This document shows, piece by piece, positions 7,471 to 14,983 of a stretch of DNA of 64,000 nucleotides (the first letter of the stretch is position 1; each line of letters opens with the position of its first letter). Source of the DNA: Azospirillum thiophilum. GTDB lineage: Bacteria; Pseudomonadota; Alphaproteobacteria; Azospirillales; Azospirillaceae. Below the pieces are notes generated by a model, which saw nothing but the letters and a program-made list of their open reading frames with translations, was not told where the DNA came from and did no database searches. Both the position numbers and the translations under genes were made by a program. The stretch is taken from contig NZ_CP012401.1 of assembly GCF_001305595.1 (NCBI RefSeq), positions 744,001 through 808,000 of the forward strand. Reading direction: 5' to 3'.

Positions 7471-8970
7471 ATGGCCGTTCTGACCCTGGACCAGCTTGAA
7501 TCCCACCTGTGGAAAGCCGCCGATATCCTGCGGGGTTCCATCGATTCGTCGGACTACAAGCACTACATCTTTGGGTTGCTGTTCTACAAGCGGCTCTGCG
7601 ACGTGTGGGAGGAGGAGTACGAGGAGCGGATGGCCAAGTACGGCGATGCGGCTCTGGCTGCCGACCCGGACGAGCACCGCTTCCACATCCCCGAGGGGCG
7701 GTTCTGGAAGGACGTGCGGACGCACACGACCAACATCGGCGAACAACTGAACGCCGCGTTCCACGCCGTTGAAGACGCCAATCACCGCCTGCGGGGCGTC
7801 TTCCAGGATGTGGACTTCAACAACAAGGAACGGTTCCCCGACGCATCTCTTGAAAAGCTGCTCCAGCATTTCGAGAAGTATCCTCTCCGCAACGCCAATG
7901 TGGAGCCGGACGTTCTGGGGCAGGCGTACGAATACCTGATCGAGCGGTTCGCCGACGATTCCGGCAAGAAGGGCGGCGAGTTCTACACGCCGAAGATGGT
8001 GGTGCGGCTGCTGGTGGAATGCCTGCGGCCCGAGGAAGGCACGTCTATCTACGATCCGACCTGCGGATCGGGCGGCATGCTGCTGGAAGCCTTCCATCAT
8101 CTGGAGCGGCAGGGCAAGAACGCCCGCAGCCTGACCCTGTGCGGGCAGGAAAAGAACCTGAACACCTGGGCCATCGCCCAGATGAACCTGTTCCTGCACG
8201 ATATCCAGGACTTCGACATCGCCCGTGGCGACACGCTGCTGGACCCGAAGCATCTGACCGGCGACGGCACCAAGGCGATCCGCACCTTCCACCGCGTGCT
8301 GGCGAACCCGCCCTTCTCCCTGAAAGACTGGGGGCACGAGGTCTGGAGCAAGGGCGACCGGTTCGGCCGCGACCGCTACGGCTGCCCGCCCAAATCCTAC
8401 GGCGACCTCGCCTTCGTGCAGCATATGGTCGCCAGCCTGCGGCAGGACGGCATGCTGGGGGTGGTGCTGCCCCACGGCATCCTGTTCCGCGGCGGGGCCG
8501 AGGGCCGCATCCGCGAGGGCCTGTTGAAGGACGACCTGATCGAGGCGGTGATCTCCCTCGCCCCCAACCTGTTCTACGGGGCCGGGATTCCCGCCTGCAT
8601 CCTGATCGTCCGCAAGTCCAAGCCGAAGGACCGCAAGGGCAAGGTGCTGTTCGTCAACGGGGCCGAGCAGTTCATCGAAGGCAAGGCCCAGAACCACCTG
8701 TCCGACGCCAACGTCGCCACGCTCGCCCAGGCGTATCACGACTATGCCGATGTGGATCGCCTCGCCCGCGTGGTGCCGATGGCGGAGATCGCCGGCAACG
8801 ACCACAACCTCAACATCAGCCGCTATGTCCACCTGACCGAGGAGGAGGAGGACCTGGACGTGGCCGAGGAGGTCCAGAAGCTCCTGGAACTGCGGGAGCA
8901 GCGGGACGCCGCCGAGGCCCGGATGATGGGGTTCCTGCGGGAACTCGGCTACCTGCCGGACGGGGAGTGA
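7471..8970 (+). CDS. hsdM: Type I restriction-modification methyltransferase subunit HsdM
   Basis: This 499-residue protein has the HsdM N-terminal helical domain (residues 1-150) followed by the N6-adenine methylase domain. The AdoMet motif DPTCGSGG is at 195-202 and the catalytic NPPF at 279-282. Family role: together with HsdS it methylates adenine in the bipartite target and forms the core of the HsdR2M2S2 nuclease. It starts the restriction locus, seven bases before the rhuM gene. It is intact, but its specificity partner downstream is split, so DNA methylation from this locus is probably lost unless another HsdS complements. Confidence 0.95.
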   Translation: MAVLTLDQLESHLWKAADILRGSIDSSDYKHYIFGLLFYKRLCDVWEEEYEERMAKYGDAALAADPDEHRFHIPEGRFWKDVRTHTTNIGEQLNAAFHAVEDANHRLRGVFQDVDFNNKERFPDASLEKLLQHFEKYPLRNANVEPDVLGQAYEYLIERFADDSGKKGGEFYTPKMVVRLLVECLRPEEGTSIYDPTCGSGGMLLEAFHHLERQGKNARSLTLCGQEKNLNTWAIAQMNLFLHDIQDFDIARGDTLLDPKHLTGDGTKAIRTFHRVLANPPFSLKDWGHEVWSKGDRFGRDRYGCPPKSYGDLAFVQHMVASLRQDGMLGVVLPHGILFRGGAEGRIREGLLKDDLIEAVISLAPNLFYGAGIPACILIVRKSKPKDRKGKVLFVNGAEQFIEGKAQNHLSDANVATLAQAYHDYADVDRLARVVPMAEIAGNDHNLNISRYVHLTEEEEDLDVAEEVQKLLELREQRDAAEARMMGFLRELGYLPDGE

Positions 8971-8977
8971 GGACACC

Positions 8978-10000
8978 ATGTCGGAAGGCGAAGTCATTCT
9001 TTATCGGACCGACGATGGGTCCGCCCAGTTCCGGCTGACCAAGCTGGACGGCACCGTCTGGATGAATCAGATCGAGATCGCGGAGCTTTACCAGACCTCG
9101 AAACAGGCCATCAGCCACCACATCCGCAACATCCTCGCCGAGGGCGAGGTGGCGGCGGAGGCAACTGTCAAAGATAATTTGACAGTTCAAACCGAGGGGC
9201 GGCGGCAGGTTTCCCGGAGCATCAAGCTATACCGCCTCGACATGATCCTGGCCGTCGGCTACCGCGTCCGGTCACCGCGGGGCGTCCAGTTCCGGCAATG
9301 GGCGACGGCAACGCTGGCCGAGTATCTCGTCAAGGGCTTCGTCATGAACGACGAACGCCTGAAGAATCCCGGCGGCTGGGACTATTTCGACGAACTGCTT
9401 GAACGCATCCGCGACATCCGGGCGTCGGAGAAGCGGTTCTACCAGAAGATCCGCGACCTGTTCGCCCTGTCGCAGGACTACCGCGACGACCATGGGGCGG
9501 CGGCCCTGTTCTTCGCCGAGGTTCAGAACAAGCTGCTGCACGCCGTCACCGGCCACACCGCCGCCGAACTGGTGGTGGACCGGTCCGATCCCGGCAAGCC
9601 CAACATGAACCTGCAAAGCTGGACCGGTGCCCGCGTCCGCAAAGCCGATGTGATCGTGGCCAAGAACTACCTCGCCGCCGGGGAGATCACCGAACTGAAC
9701 CGCATCGTCACCATGTTCCTCGACTACGCCGAGGACCGGGTGAGCCAGCGGAAGCACCTGACCCTGGACGACTGGCGGGCATATGTGGACCGCTTCATCA
9801 CCTTCAACGAACGGCCGCTCCTCAACGGGAACGGGCGGATCAGCCACGACGCCATGAAACGCATCGCCCACGACCGCTACGACGAGTTCGACCGGCAGCG
9901 GAAGCAGCAGGACGCCATCGCCGCCGACGCCGCGGACCTGGAGGAACTGAAGTCCATCGAGGCCCAGGTATCGAAGACCCTAAAGGGGGGCGGGCGATGA
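8978..10000 (+). CDS. rhuM: RhuM family protein
   Basis: The 340-residue product matches the RhuM family (PF13310): N-terminal LYRTDDGSAQFRL...VWMNQIEIAELYQTSKQAISHHI, a helix-turn-helix-like part, then YRLDMILAVGYRVRSPRGVQFRQWA. RhuM proteins are frequently placed between type I restriction genes; the name comes from a Salmonella pathogenicity-island gene, and the molecular function is not settled. It begins seven bases after hsdM and ends four bases inside hsdS (ATGA overlap), so it is translationally coupled in the operon. Confidence 0.9.
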   Translation: MSEGEVILYRTDDGSAQFRLTKLDGTVWMNQIEIAELYQTSKQAISHHIRNILAEGEVAAEATVKDNLTVQTEGRRQVSRSIKLYRLDMILAVGYRVRSPRGVQFRQWATATLAEYLVKGFVMNDERLKNPGGWDYFDELLERIRDIRASEKRFYQKIRDLFALSQDYRDDHGAAALFFAEVQNKLLHAVTGHTAAELVVDRSDPGKPNMNLQSWTGARVRKADVIVAKNYLAAGEITELNRIVTMFLDYAEDRVSQRKHLTLDDWRAYVDRFITFNERPLLNGNGRISHDAMKRIAHDRYDEFDRQRKQQDAIAADAADLEELKSIEAQVSKTLKGGGR

Positions 10001-11021
10001 AGGTGCCGGAGGGGTGGACAGTTCAGCCGCTTGGCGACTTTCTGCAAGAAAGCCGGATTCCGGGGAATGACGGGCGTAGTGCCCGGAAGCTGACAGTTCG
10101 GCTTTATGGGAAAGGTGTGGTGGCCAAAGAGATTGGCGGGCAAGGGAGCGAAAATACAAAGTACTACATTCGAAAGAAGGGTCAGTTCATCTACAGCAAG
10201 TTGGACTTTTTGAATGGTGCTTTCGGAGTTGTTCCTGAAGAGTTGGATGGGTGGGAGACCACGCTTGATCTGCCAGCCTTTGATGTTTCATCTATGATCG
10301 ACAAGCGTTGGCTGCTTGCATACGTGACTCGCGAGCAGTTCTACGCCGCTCACAAAGGACTGGCCCGAGGAGGTCGGAAGGCACGCCGGGTGCCGCCAGA
10401 GGACCTCTTTCAGATCGAGGTGGCTGTTCCGCCCCTACAGGAGCAATGCCGGATCGCCGAGGTGCTTTCCACCGTGGACGAGACGATCAAGACGACGTTG
10501 GCGGTCATTGAGCAAAACCGCACGGTCAAGCAGGGTGTCCTGGACCGCCTACTGACCAAGGGCATTGGACATGACCGCTTTAAGCAGACCGAGTTTGGTT
10601 TGATCCCCGAAGGCTGGGAAGTCGTGCCTCTCAGGACCGTGGCCCACGTCCAGACCGGAGTCGCCAAAGGCAAAAAGGACATCCAGGACCCTGTCGAACT
10701 CCCCTATCTGAGGGTCGCAAATGTCCAGGACGGCCGTATCGACCTTACGGAGTTGAAGACCATCATGGTCTCGGCATCACAGGTCGAACGGTACAGTCTC
10801 CGCTCCGGCGACGTGCTGATGACCGAAGGCGGGGATTTCGACAAGCTTGGCCGAGGCGATGTCTGGAATGGTCAAGTCCCTGTCTGCCTGCACCAAAACC
10901 ATGTTTTTGCGGTTCGCCCAAATCCGGACCTTCTCGTGTCGGAGTTTCTGGCGGCTTTGACTGCATCGGCCCATGGGAAAGGCTACTTCCTGGGTTGTGC
11001 GAAGCAGACCACGAATCTTGC
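9997..11021 (+). pseudogene. hsdS: hsdS, 5' part, split by transposon
   Basis: This is the first 341 codons of a type I specificity subunit. It has a first target-recognition domain starting KVPEGWTVQPLGDFL, the conserved region PPLQEQCRIAEVLSTVDETI, and a second domain starting GLIPEGWEVVPLRTVAHV. The gene is cut at TTNLA by the IS1595-type element; translation past the junction adds only a few residues before a TAG ending at 11034. Joining 11021 to 14743 restores a continuous frame of 413 codons, a normal HsdS length. As it stands the second recognition domain and its helix are incomplete. Confidence 0.95.
11014..11021. repeat. Target site duplication, left copy
   Basis: AATCTTGC directly precedes the left terminus of the transposon and is repeated directly after the right terminus. 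Eight bases is the usual duplication for IS1595-family elements. Confidence 0.95.
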
Positions 11022-11046
11022 CGGTATTCGGTAGCAAACACACCCA
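11022..11046 (+). repeat. Left terminal inverted repeat
   Basis: Begins CGGTATTCGGTAGCAAAC and matches all 25 bases of the right end in reverse complement. The first base after it differs between ends. Confidence 0.95.
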
Positions 11047-11112
11047 CGCTGCTGTATCCGGCAATCCATTGATTTCGTTAAGCTATCGCCCTTGAGTCTC
11101 TGAGAGGAAGCC

Positions 11113-11541
11113 ATGGGCGACACCTACCTGATCTCCGGCTTGACCGCTAAGCGCGCCGAAGTCTCCGGCATCATCGCTGACCTTGAAAAGCGCATCGCCC
11201 AGCACCGGGCCGATCTGGTCCACATCGACGCCGTACTGCGGCTATGCGCCCCGGATGTCGTCCCCGAAGAGATCGCACCCAAGGCCGTCAGGAAGCGCAA
11301 CGACTGGTTCAAGCAGGGCGAGTTGGCCCGCATGGTGCTGGATGTTCTCCGCATCGCACCCGCCCCCATGACCGTCCGAGACATCGCCGTCGAGGTGATG
11401 CAGCGCCGGGGGCTGGAGACCACCGACGCACGCACCGGAAAGCTGGTCACGAAGCTGGTCCATAACGCCGTCACCCGGCAAGCCAACGGGTTGGTAGAGA
11501 AAGTAGCGGATGGGAAGGTGACGGCGTGGAAAGTCTCATGA
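11113..11541 (+). CDS. Transposon passenger, coiled-coil plus winged-helix-like protein (142 aa)
   Basis: GAGAGGAAGCC precedes the ATG. Residues 10-50 (LTAKRAEVSGIIADLEKRIAQHRADLVHIDAVL) form a likely coiled coil; residues 65-142 look like a winged helix (RKRNDWFKQGELARMVLDVL, APAPMTVRDIAVEVM, LVTKLVHNAVTRQANGLVEKV, final strand pair KVTAWKV). The fold resembles HARE-type or similar DNA-binding domains, but I cannot assign a family. It starts 66 bases inside the left end, converging on the ParA gene. A regulatory or accessory role in the element is inference. Confidence 0.65.
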   Translation: MGDTYLISGLTAKRAEVSGIIADLEKRIAQHRADLVHIDAVLRLCAPDVVPEEIAPKAVRKRNDWFKQGELARMVLDVLRIAPAPMTVRDIAVEVMQRRGLETTDARTGKLVTKLVHNAVTRQANGLVEKVADGKVTAWKVS

Positions 11542-11551
11542 AATACTGCTA

Positions 11552-12589
11552 TTAAAGTGTAGCAAGCACCTTGTTGAGATCGCTCACTAGCGGGGTTATC
11601 TGGGTTTCGCTAGCTTGTGTTTGCCTTCCATAGATGTCATATTTTTTAGGAACAAGTTTCGACAACGGCATGCCAACGTGATTGATGATTGCTGCGAGCG
11701 TATTGCCGTCTTTGACATTCAAGACATCGCCGCCGCCATTGGCGGTGAACAGGGTTGGATAGGCGGCCCGCACACGCGCTGCCACGTCTTCGATTTCCCT
11801 TACATGGGATTTAAAGGCTGCCGCAGCATCGGCAAGATTAGACCTCGACTTATTCAGAACAAATCTATGAATGTTTGGTAGAGACAAAGCGGCATCCCTA
11901 GCATTCGAATGGAACGCGAGAAAAATTTCATCATCCATTGTCGCTTTCCCGACGTCAATGCCATAAATAAGCTTAAACAGATTGCGTATCCCTCTGATCG
12001 ATGCGGCGTCCGCCGTGCAAGGCACAATGATCCGATTTGATGCCAGCACAGCTATTTCAGTATAAGTTGCAAAACTTGGGTTGCAGTCGATAAAATACAC
12101 CTGCTTTTTCTGATCTGCTTCCTTCCTCTGCTCAAATGACGTAATTAGGTCGTTGAGCAATAGTCTGCTCTTCTTCCACGCGTTGCGCTCTGGTGCAGTA
12201 GCCATGTAATTTATGATTGCCGAGCAAATATCCAAATCAACATCTCCCGGAAGAAGATAGAGATTTTTTGGCATATTGCCGTTACGCTGGCTCGCGTTTA
12301 CGAAATAATCTATCTCAGTTCCAAGCTTAGATGACTTTGACCGCTCATATCTGTCTTTAATATACCCAGCTATCGTAGTATTGTTCTGCCTCAGCCTCTC
12401 TAGGTTTTCCTCTCCTTTGCCATTTCCTCCGAGTATCATTTCTGATACGTTAGCCTGCGGGCAGGCATCGACAACGATTACTTCTTCATTAGGATTTGCA
12501 AGAGCATATTCAACCGAAAGCATATAAGTAAGGAAGCTCTTCCCAACGCCACCTTTATTATTCCATACCAAATACTTTACGCGATCCAT
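11552..12589 (-). CDS. ParA-type AAA ATPase, transposon passenger
   Basis: The 345-residue protein begins MDRVKYLVWNNKGGVGKSFL, with the deviant Walker A motif KGGVGKS at residues 12-18 and the switch-like VVDACPQANVSEM at about 40-52; YFIDCNPSFATY near residue 160 fits Walker B. This places it in the ParA/MinD/Soj group of dimerising ATPases. No ParB-like gene or centromere-like repeat is seen. Codon use is more AT-rich than neighbours, implying foreign origin. It could partition the element, regulate transposition or act in defence; none is shown. It converges on the gene at 11113 with 10 bases between. Confidence 0.85.
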   Translation of the reverse strand: MDRVKYLVWNNKGGVGKSFLTYMLSVEYALANPNEEVIVVDACPQANVSEMILGGNGKGEENLERLRQNNTTIAGYIKDRYERSKSSKLGTEIDYFVNASQRNGNMPKNLYLLPGDVDLDICSAIINYMATAPERNAWKKSRLLLNDLITSFEQRKEADQKKQVYFIDCNPSFATYTEIAVLASNRIIVPCTADAASIRGIRNLFKLIYGIDVGKATMDDEIFLAFHSNARDAALSLPNIHRFVLNKSRSNLADAAAAFKSHVREIEDVAARVRAAYPTLFTANGGGDVLNVKDGNTLAAIINHVGMPLSKLVPKKYDIYGRQTQASETQITPLVSDLNKVLATL

Positions 12590-12679
12590 TGATCATCTCC
12601 ACTTCCAGCGCAAAAAATAAACCGCACTTGTTGAACATAGGCTGATGCGTGGTGGTATAGCAAGCTCACGGGCACGAGT

Positions 12680-12910
12680 TTATACATCATCCACCCGCAC
12701 CGCTGGGCACCCTATAGCCCTCATGCTGGCGAGGAAGAACCACGTCGGGAAGGCCCCCCGGTTTATCTTCACCGTGATGGAGCCTTCCGTTTCCTCAATG
12801 CCCATCTCGGTCAAACGGCGGGCCAACTCGTCATAGGTCACGTCGTGCCGCTTCAACTCCGCCTTCATGAACCGCTTGGCGCGGCCTGCCCATTCGTCCT
12901 TCGCTTCCAT
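12680..12910 (-). CDS. DUF6471 protein, transposon passenger (76 aa)
   Basis: The small protein reads EWAGRAKRFMKAELKRHDVTY then DELARRLTEMGIEETEGSI and ends with KINRGAFPTWFFLASMRAIG, the layout of DUF6471, a helix-turn-helix-like domain often found beside IS1595-type transposases. GAGAGG precedes the ATG. It is divergent from the transposase with 112 bases between, so a role as repressor of the shared promoter region is likely but untested. An extended -10-like TGTTATATT lies upstream on its strand. Confidence 0.75.
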   Translation of the reverse strand: MEAKDEWAGRAKRFMKAELKRHDVTYDELARRLTEMGIEETEGSITVKINRGAFPTWFFLASMRAIGCPAVRVDDV

Positions 12911-12963
12911 GCTATGTACCTCTCGTTAGCGCATGGAATATAACATATGTGAAAGCTTTCTCG

Positions 12964-12992
12964 TTGACAAGAAAGGGCGATGAAACTAACGT
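12964..12992 (+). promoter_or_regulatory. Predicted promoter for the transposase
   Basis: TTGACA at 12964-12969 and a weak TAACGT at 12987-12992 are 17 bases apart, 30 bases before the transposase start codon. The -35 is perfect and the -10 is poor, consistent with a tightly held gene. Confidence 0.45.
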
Positions 12993-13022
12993 ATCTGTTA
13001 GGAACAACACGGATACGCTACC

Positions 13023-13997
13023 ATGTCGCAACACTTTCTCATGTCCTCCGCCGCTCGCACCGTCAGCATGAAACAGGTTGCGCGCATGACGGACGGGGAA
13101 GCCCGCGCGCTGTTCCGTCAAATCCGCTGGCCCGACACCAAGGGCGCTGCCGTCTGCCCCTACTGCGATTGCCGGAAGTGCTACGAATACACCACCCGGA
13201 ACGTTTTTAAGTGCAAGGCGTGCCGTCGCCAGTTCTCCGAAACGTCCGGCACCCTGTTTGCCTCGCGCAAGCTGCCGATCCGGGATTACCTGATCGGCAT
13301 CATCATCTTCGTCAACGCGGTCAAGGGCATCTCCGCTCTCCAACTCGGCCGCGATCTCGACGTGCAGTACAAGACGGCCTATGTGTTGGCGCATAAGCTC
13401 CGGGAAGCCATGGCGGCGGAAGTCCGCGGCGTGGTGCTGGGTGGCGACGGCGCCGACGTGGAAGTTGACGGCTGCTATGTCGGTGGTCACGTCCGCCCCG
13501 AGAACCGCAAGGAAGACCGGAAGGACCGTCGCCTTGCCGAGAACCAGACGGGCAAGCGTCAGGTAGTTGTCGTGGCCCGTGAGCGTGACGGCCGGACTGT
13601 TACCCAGGTGTTCGGCTCGGAAGACGAAAGCGTCGCCTTCATCAAGGCCCGCGTTGATCGCGCCTCCACCGTCCATGCCGATGAAGCCGCCGGTTGGAAC
13701 AGCCTGCATGCCCGCTTCAACATGAAGCGCATCAACCACCAGGAAGCCTACAGCGCGGATGACGCCTGCACCAACCAAGCGGAGTCCTATTTCGCCCGTC
13801 TGCGTCGTGCGGAAGCCGGGCAGTATCACCGGATCGGCGGCAAGTACCTGAACCGCTATGCTGCCGAAATGGCGTGGCGTGAAGACCAGCGCCGGACCAG
13901 CAACGGCGAACAGTTCCGAACCGTTGGCTTCCGTGCCGCTGCGCTGCCGCCGTCCGTGGATTGGTCCGGCTACTGGCAGCGCGGCCGGGCGGCTTGA
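13023..13997 (+). CDS. tnpA: IS1595-family (ISXO2-like) transposase
   Basis: The 324-residue protein has an N-terminal zinc ribbon (CPYCDCRKCYEY then FKCKACRRQFSETSGTLF, residues about 40-80), and the ISXO2-like DDE domain: GDGADVEVDGCYVGG (first Asp), STVHADEAAGWNSL (second Asp) and TNQAESYFARLRRAE (the E/N region with NQAES). The R-rich middle and length are normal for IS1595. It appears intact, so the element may be active. It is the only transposase in the element. Confidence 0.97.
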   Translation: MSQHFLMSSAARTVSMKQVARMTDGEARALFRQIRWPDTKGAAVCPYCDCRKCYEYTTRNVFKCKACRRQFSETSGTLFASRKLPIRDYLIGIIIFVNAVKGISALQLGRDLDVQYKTAYVLAHKLREAMAAEVRGVVLGGDGADVEVDGCYVGGHVRPENRKEDRKDRRLAENQTGKRQVVVVARERDGRTVTQVFGSEDESVAFIKARVDRASTVHADEAAGWNSLHARFNMKRINHQEAYSADDACTNQAESYFARLRRAEAGQYHRIGGKYLNRYAAEMAWREDQRRTSNGEQFRTVGFRAAALPPSVDWSGYWQRGRAA

Positions 13998-14016
13998 ATG
14001 CGGCCTTCGTCGCCGA

Positions 14017-14268
14017 TTACCAGATTTCGCGCGCCCGGTGGAAGCAAACATCAGGCCCCGCCAATTCCTTCGCGCACCCGTCCGAGTCGCGCCACGCCAC
14101 AGTCAAAACACCGCCATCAACGTCAACTACGAGAGAAGTCGGCCCCCCGCTGTTCAGCCGAACGATGTCCCCAATGCGGTGCGGCGGCTCGTTGTCGCGA
14201 CGAAAGGACTCGGCCGACGCTACAACCACAAGATCTTTTGCCCGGATAGGGCGAGCCTTTGGTGACAT
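14017..14268 (-). CDS. DUF2158 (YodC-like) protein, transposon passenger
   Basis: Chosen start ATG at 14268 has GAGAGGG six bases upstream. The 83-residue product contains RIGDIVRLNSGGPTSLVVDV and VTVAWRDSD-like strands (VLTVAWRDSDGCAKEL), the DUF2158 signature (G-D-x-V-x-L-x-SGGP-x-M/L-x-V). The role is unknown; the family is thought to be a small SH3-like barrel. It is divergent from a second, shorter family member. Confidence 0.75.
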   Translation of the reverse strand: MSPKARPIRAKDLVVVASAESFRRDNEPPHRIGDIVRLNSGGPTSLVVDVDGGVLTVAWRDSDGCAKELAGPDVCFHRAREIW

Positions 14269-14318
14269 TTTATACCCTCTCTGCCATTCTTGGTGCCCCT
14301 CTACCAAAGGAGTCGCCA

Positions 14319-14501
14319 ATGCCAGAAGACATCGTAAAAGGGAAAGTTGTGCGTCTAAAGTCTGGTGGGCCAAATATGACCGTCATAAGCGTCGGTCATG
14401 ACGAAATCCAAGACGAAGTGCTTGCGTATTGCGTCTGGTTCGTTAGCAACGAGGCAAAGTACAACTCTTTTCCTTTGTTTACTCTTGACTTGATGGGGTA
14501 A
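14319..14501 (+). CDS. DUF2158 (YodC-like) protein, second passenger copy
   Basis: The 60-residue protein reads IVKGKVVRLKSGGPNMTVIS, the DUF2158 signature, and ends with YCVWFVSNEAKYNSFPLFTLDLM, where W and the F-rich end fit the family. AAAGGAG lies seven bases before the ATG. Two diverged members of the same family back to back in one transposon is unusual. A terminator follows. Confidence 0.8.
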   Translation: MPEDIVKGKVVRLKSGGPNMTVISVGHDEIQDEVLAYCVWFVSNEAKYNSFPLFTLDLMG

Positions 14502-14578
14502 CTAGCCCCGCTAAGCCGCCGGGCGACCACAGCCTAGCGATTAGCCTCTAGGCTAGCCAAAACCCGTAACGCCGCAGC

Positions 14579-14605
14579 AAAGGGCCGCTGGTGAGGCGGC
14601 CCTTT
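14579..14605 (+). terminator. Rho-independent-type terminator after the DUF2158 gene
   Basis: A perfect 10-base stem (AAAGGGCCGC with GCGGCCCTTT) and a 7-base loop, 77 bases after the stop codon. It would shield the rest of hsdS from element transcripts. Confidence 0.75.
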
Positions 14606-14709
14606 CGCTTTGCGCGCGGATTCCGCCAGTGAACGGTTGATTGAAACTTCCATAGCACGAAATCTCACTTGCGCATTTAAAGATATCTGCATGTATCTAG
14701 TTTTTTGGT

Positions 14710-14734
14710 TGGGTGTGTTTGCTACCGAATACCG
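14710..14734 (-). repeat. Right terminal inverted repeat
   Basis: Ends GCTACCGAATACCG and is the exact reverse complement of the left 25 bases. Confidence 0.95.
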
Positions 14735-14742
14735 AATCTTGC
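14735..14742. repeat. Target site duplication, right copy
   Basis: AATCTTGC, identical to 11014-11021. Confidence 0.95.
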
Positions 14743-14959
14743 TTCAATCAACTCCACGCAGGTCAAAGATTTCCCGGTTCTGTTGCCGGGGAAGGAAGAG
14801 CAGGAAAGGATTGTCCAACAGGTCGCCGCATACTCCCTTGCGGAGCGGTCGGCTTCGGACGCATTGGCCCAACTGGCAAAGACCAAAGCAGCCCTCCTGT
14901 CCGACCTTCTGACCGGCCGGAAGCGGATCTCCGCCGACGCCTTATCCCCCGCATTATAA
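14743..14959 (+). pseudogene. hsdS: hsdS, 3' part, beyond the transposon
   Basis: The segment encodes the last 72 residues of HsdS: INSTQVKDFPVLLPGKEEQE then RIVQQVAAYSLAERSASDAL and a final helix LLSDLLTGRKRI. This is the second conserved helix that pairs with HsdM. It has no start codon of its own in the original gene; an ATG at 14705 inside the transposon end could give an 84-residue fusion, but there is no ribosome site. It ends 24 bases before hsdR. Confidence 0.95.
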
Positions 14960-14983
14960 CGCACGACCACAGGGAGCAGCACC

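Larger units (their letters stand above)
11022..14734. mobile_element. IS1595-family transposon with passenger genes (3,713 bp)
   Basis: The element is defined by perfect 25-base inverted termini (11022-11046 and 14710-14734) and 8-base flanking duplications. It encodes an ISXO2-like transposase (13023-13997) and five passengers: a winged-helix-like protein, a ParA-type ATPase, a DUF6471 protein and two DUF2158 proteins. Plain IS1595 elements are near 1 kb; some subgroups are known to carry passengers. The perfect ends and duplications indicate a recent insertion, and it splits hsdS. Confidence 0.95.

Noticed and set aside
11615-11881. Plus-strand 88-codon frame inside the ParA gene
   Set aside because: Lies wholly antisense to a recognised ATPase and shows no start signal.
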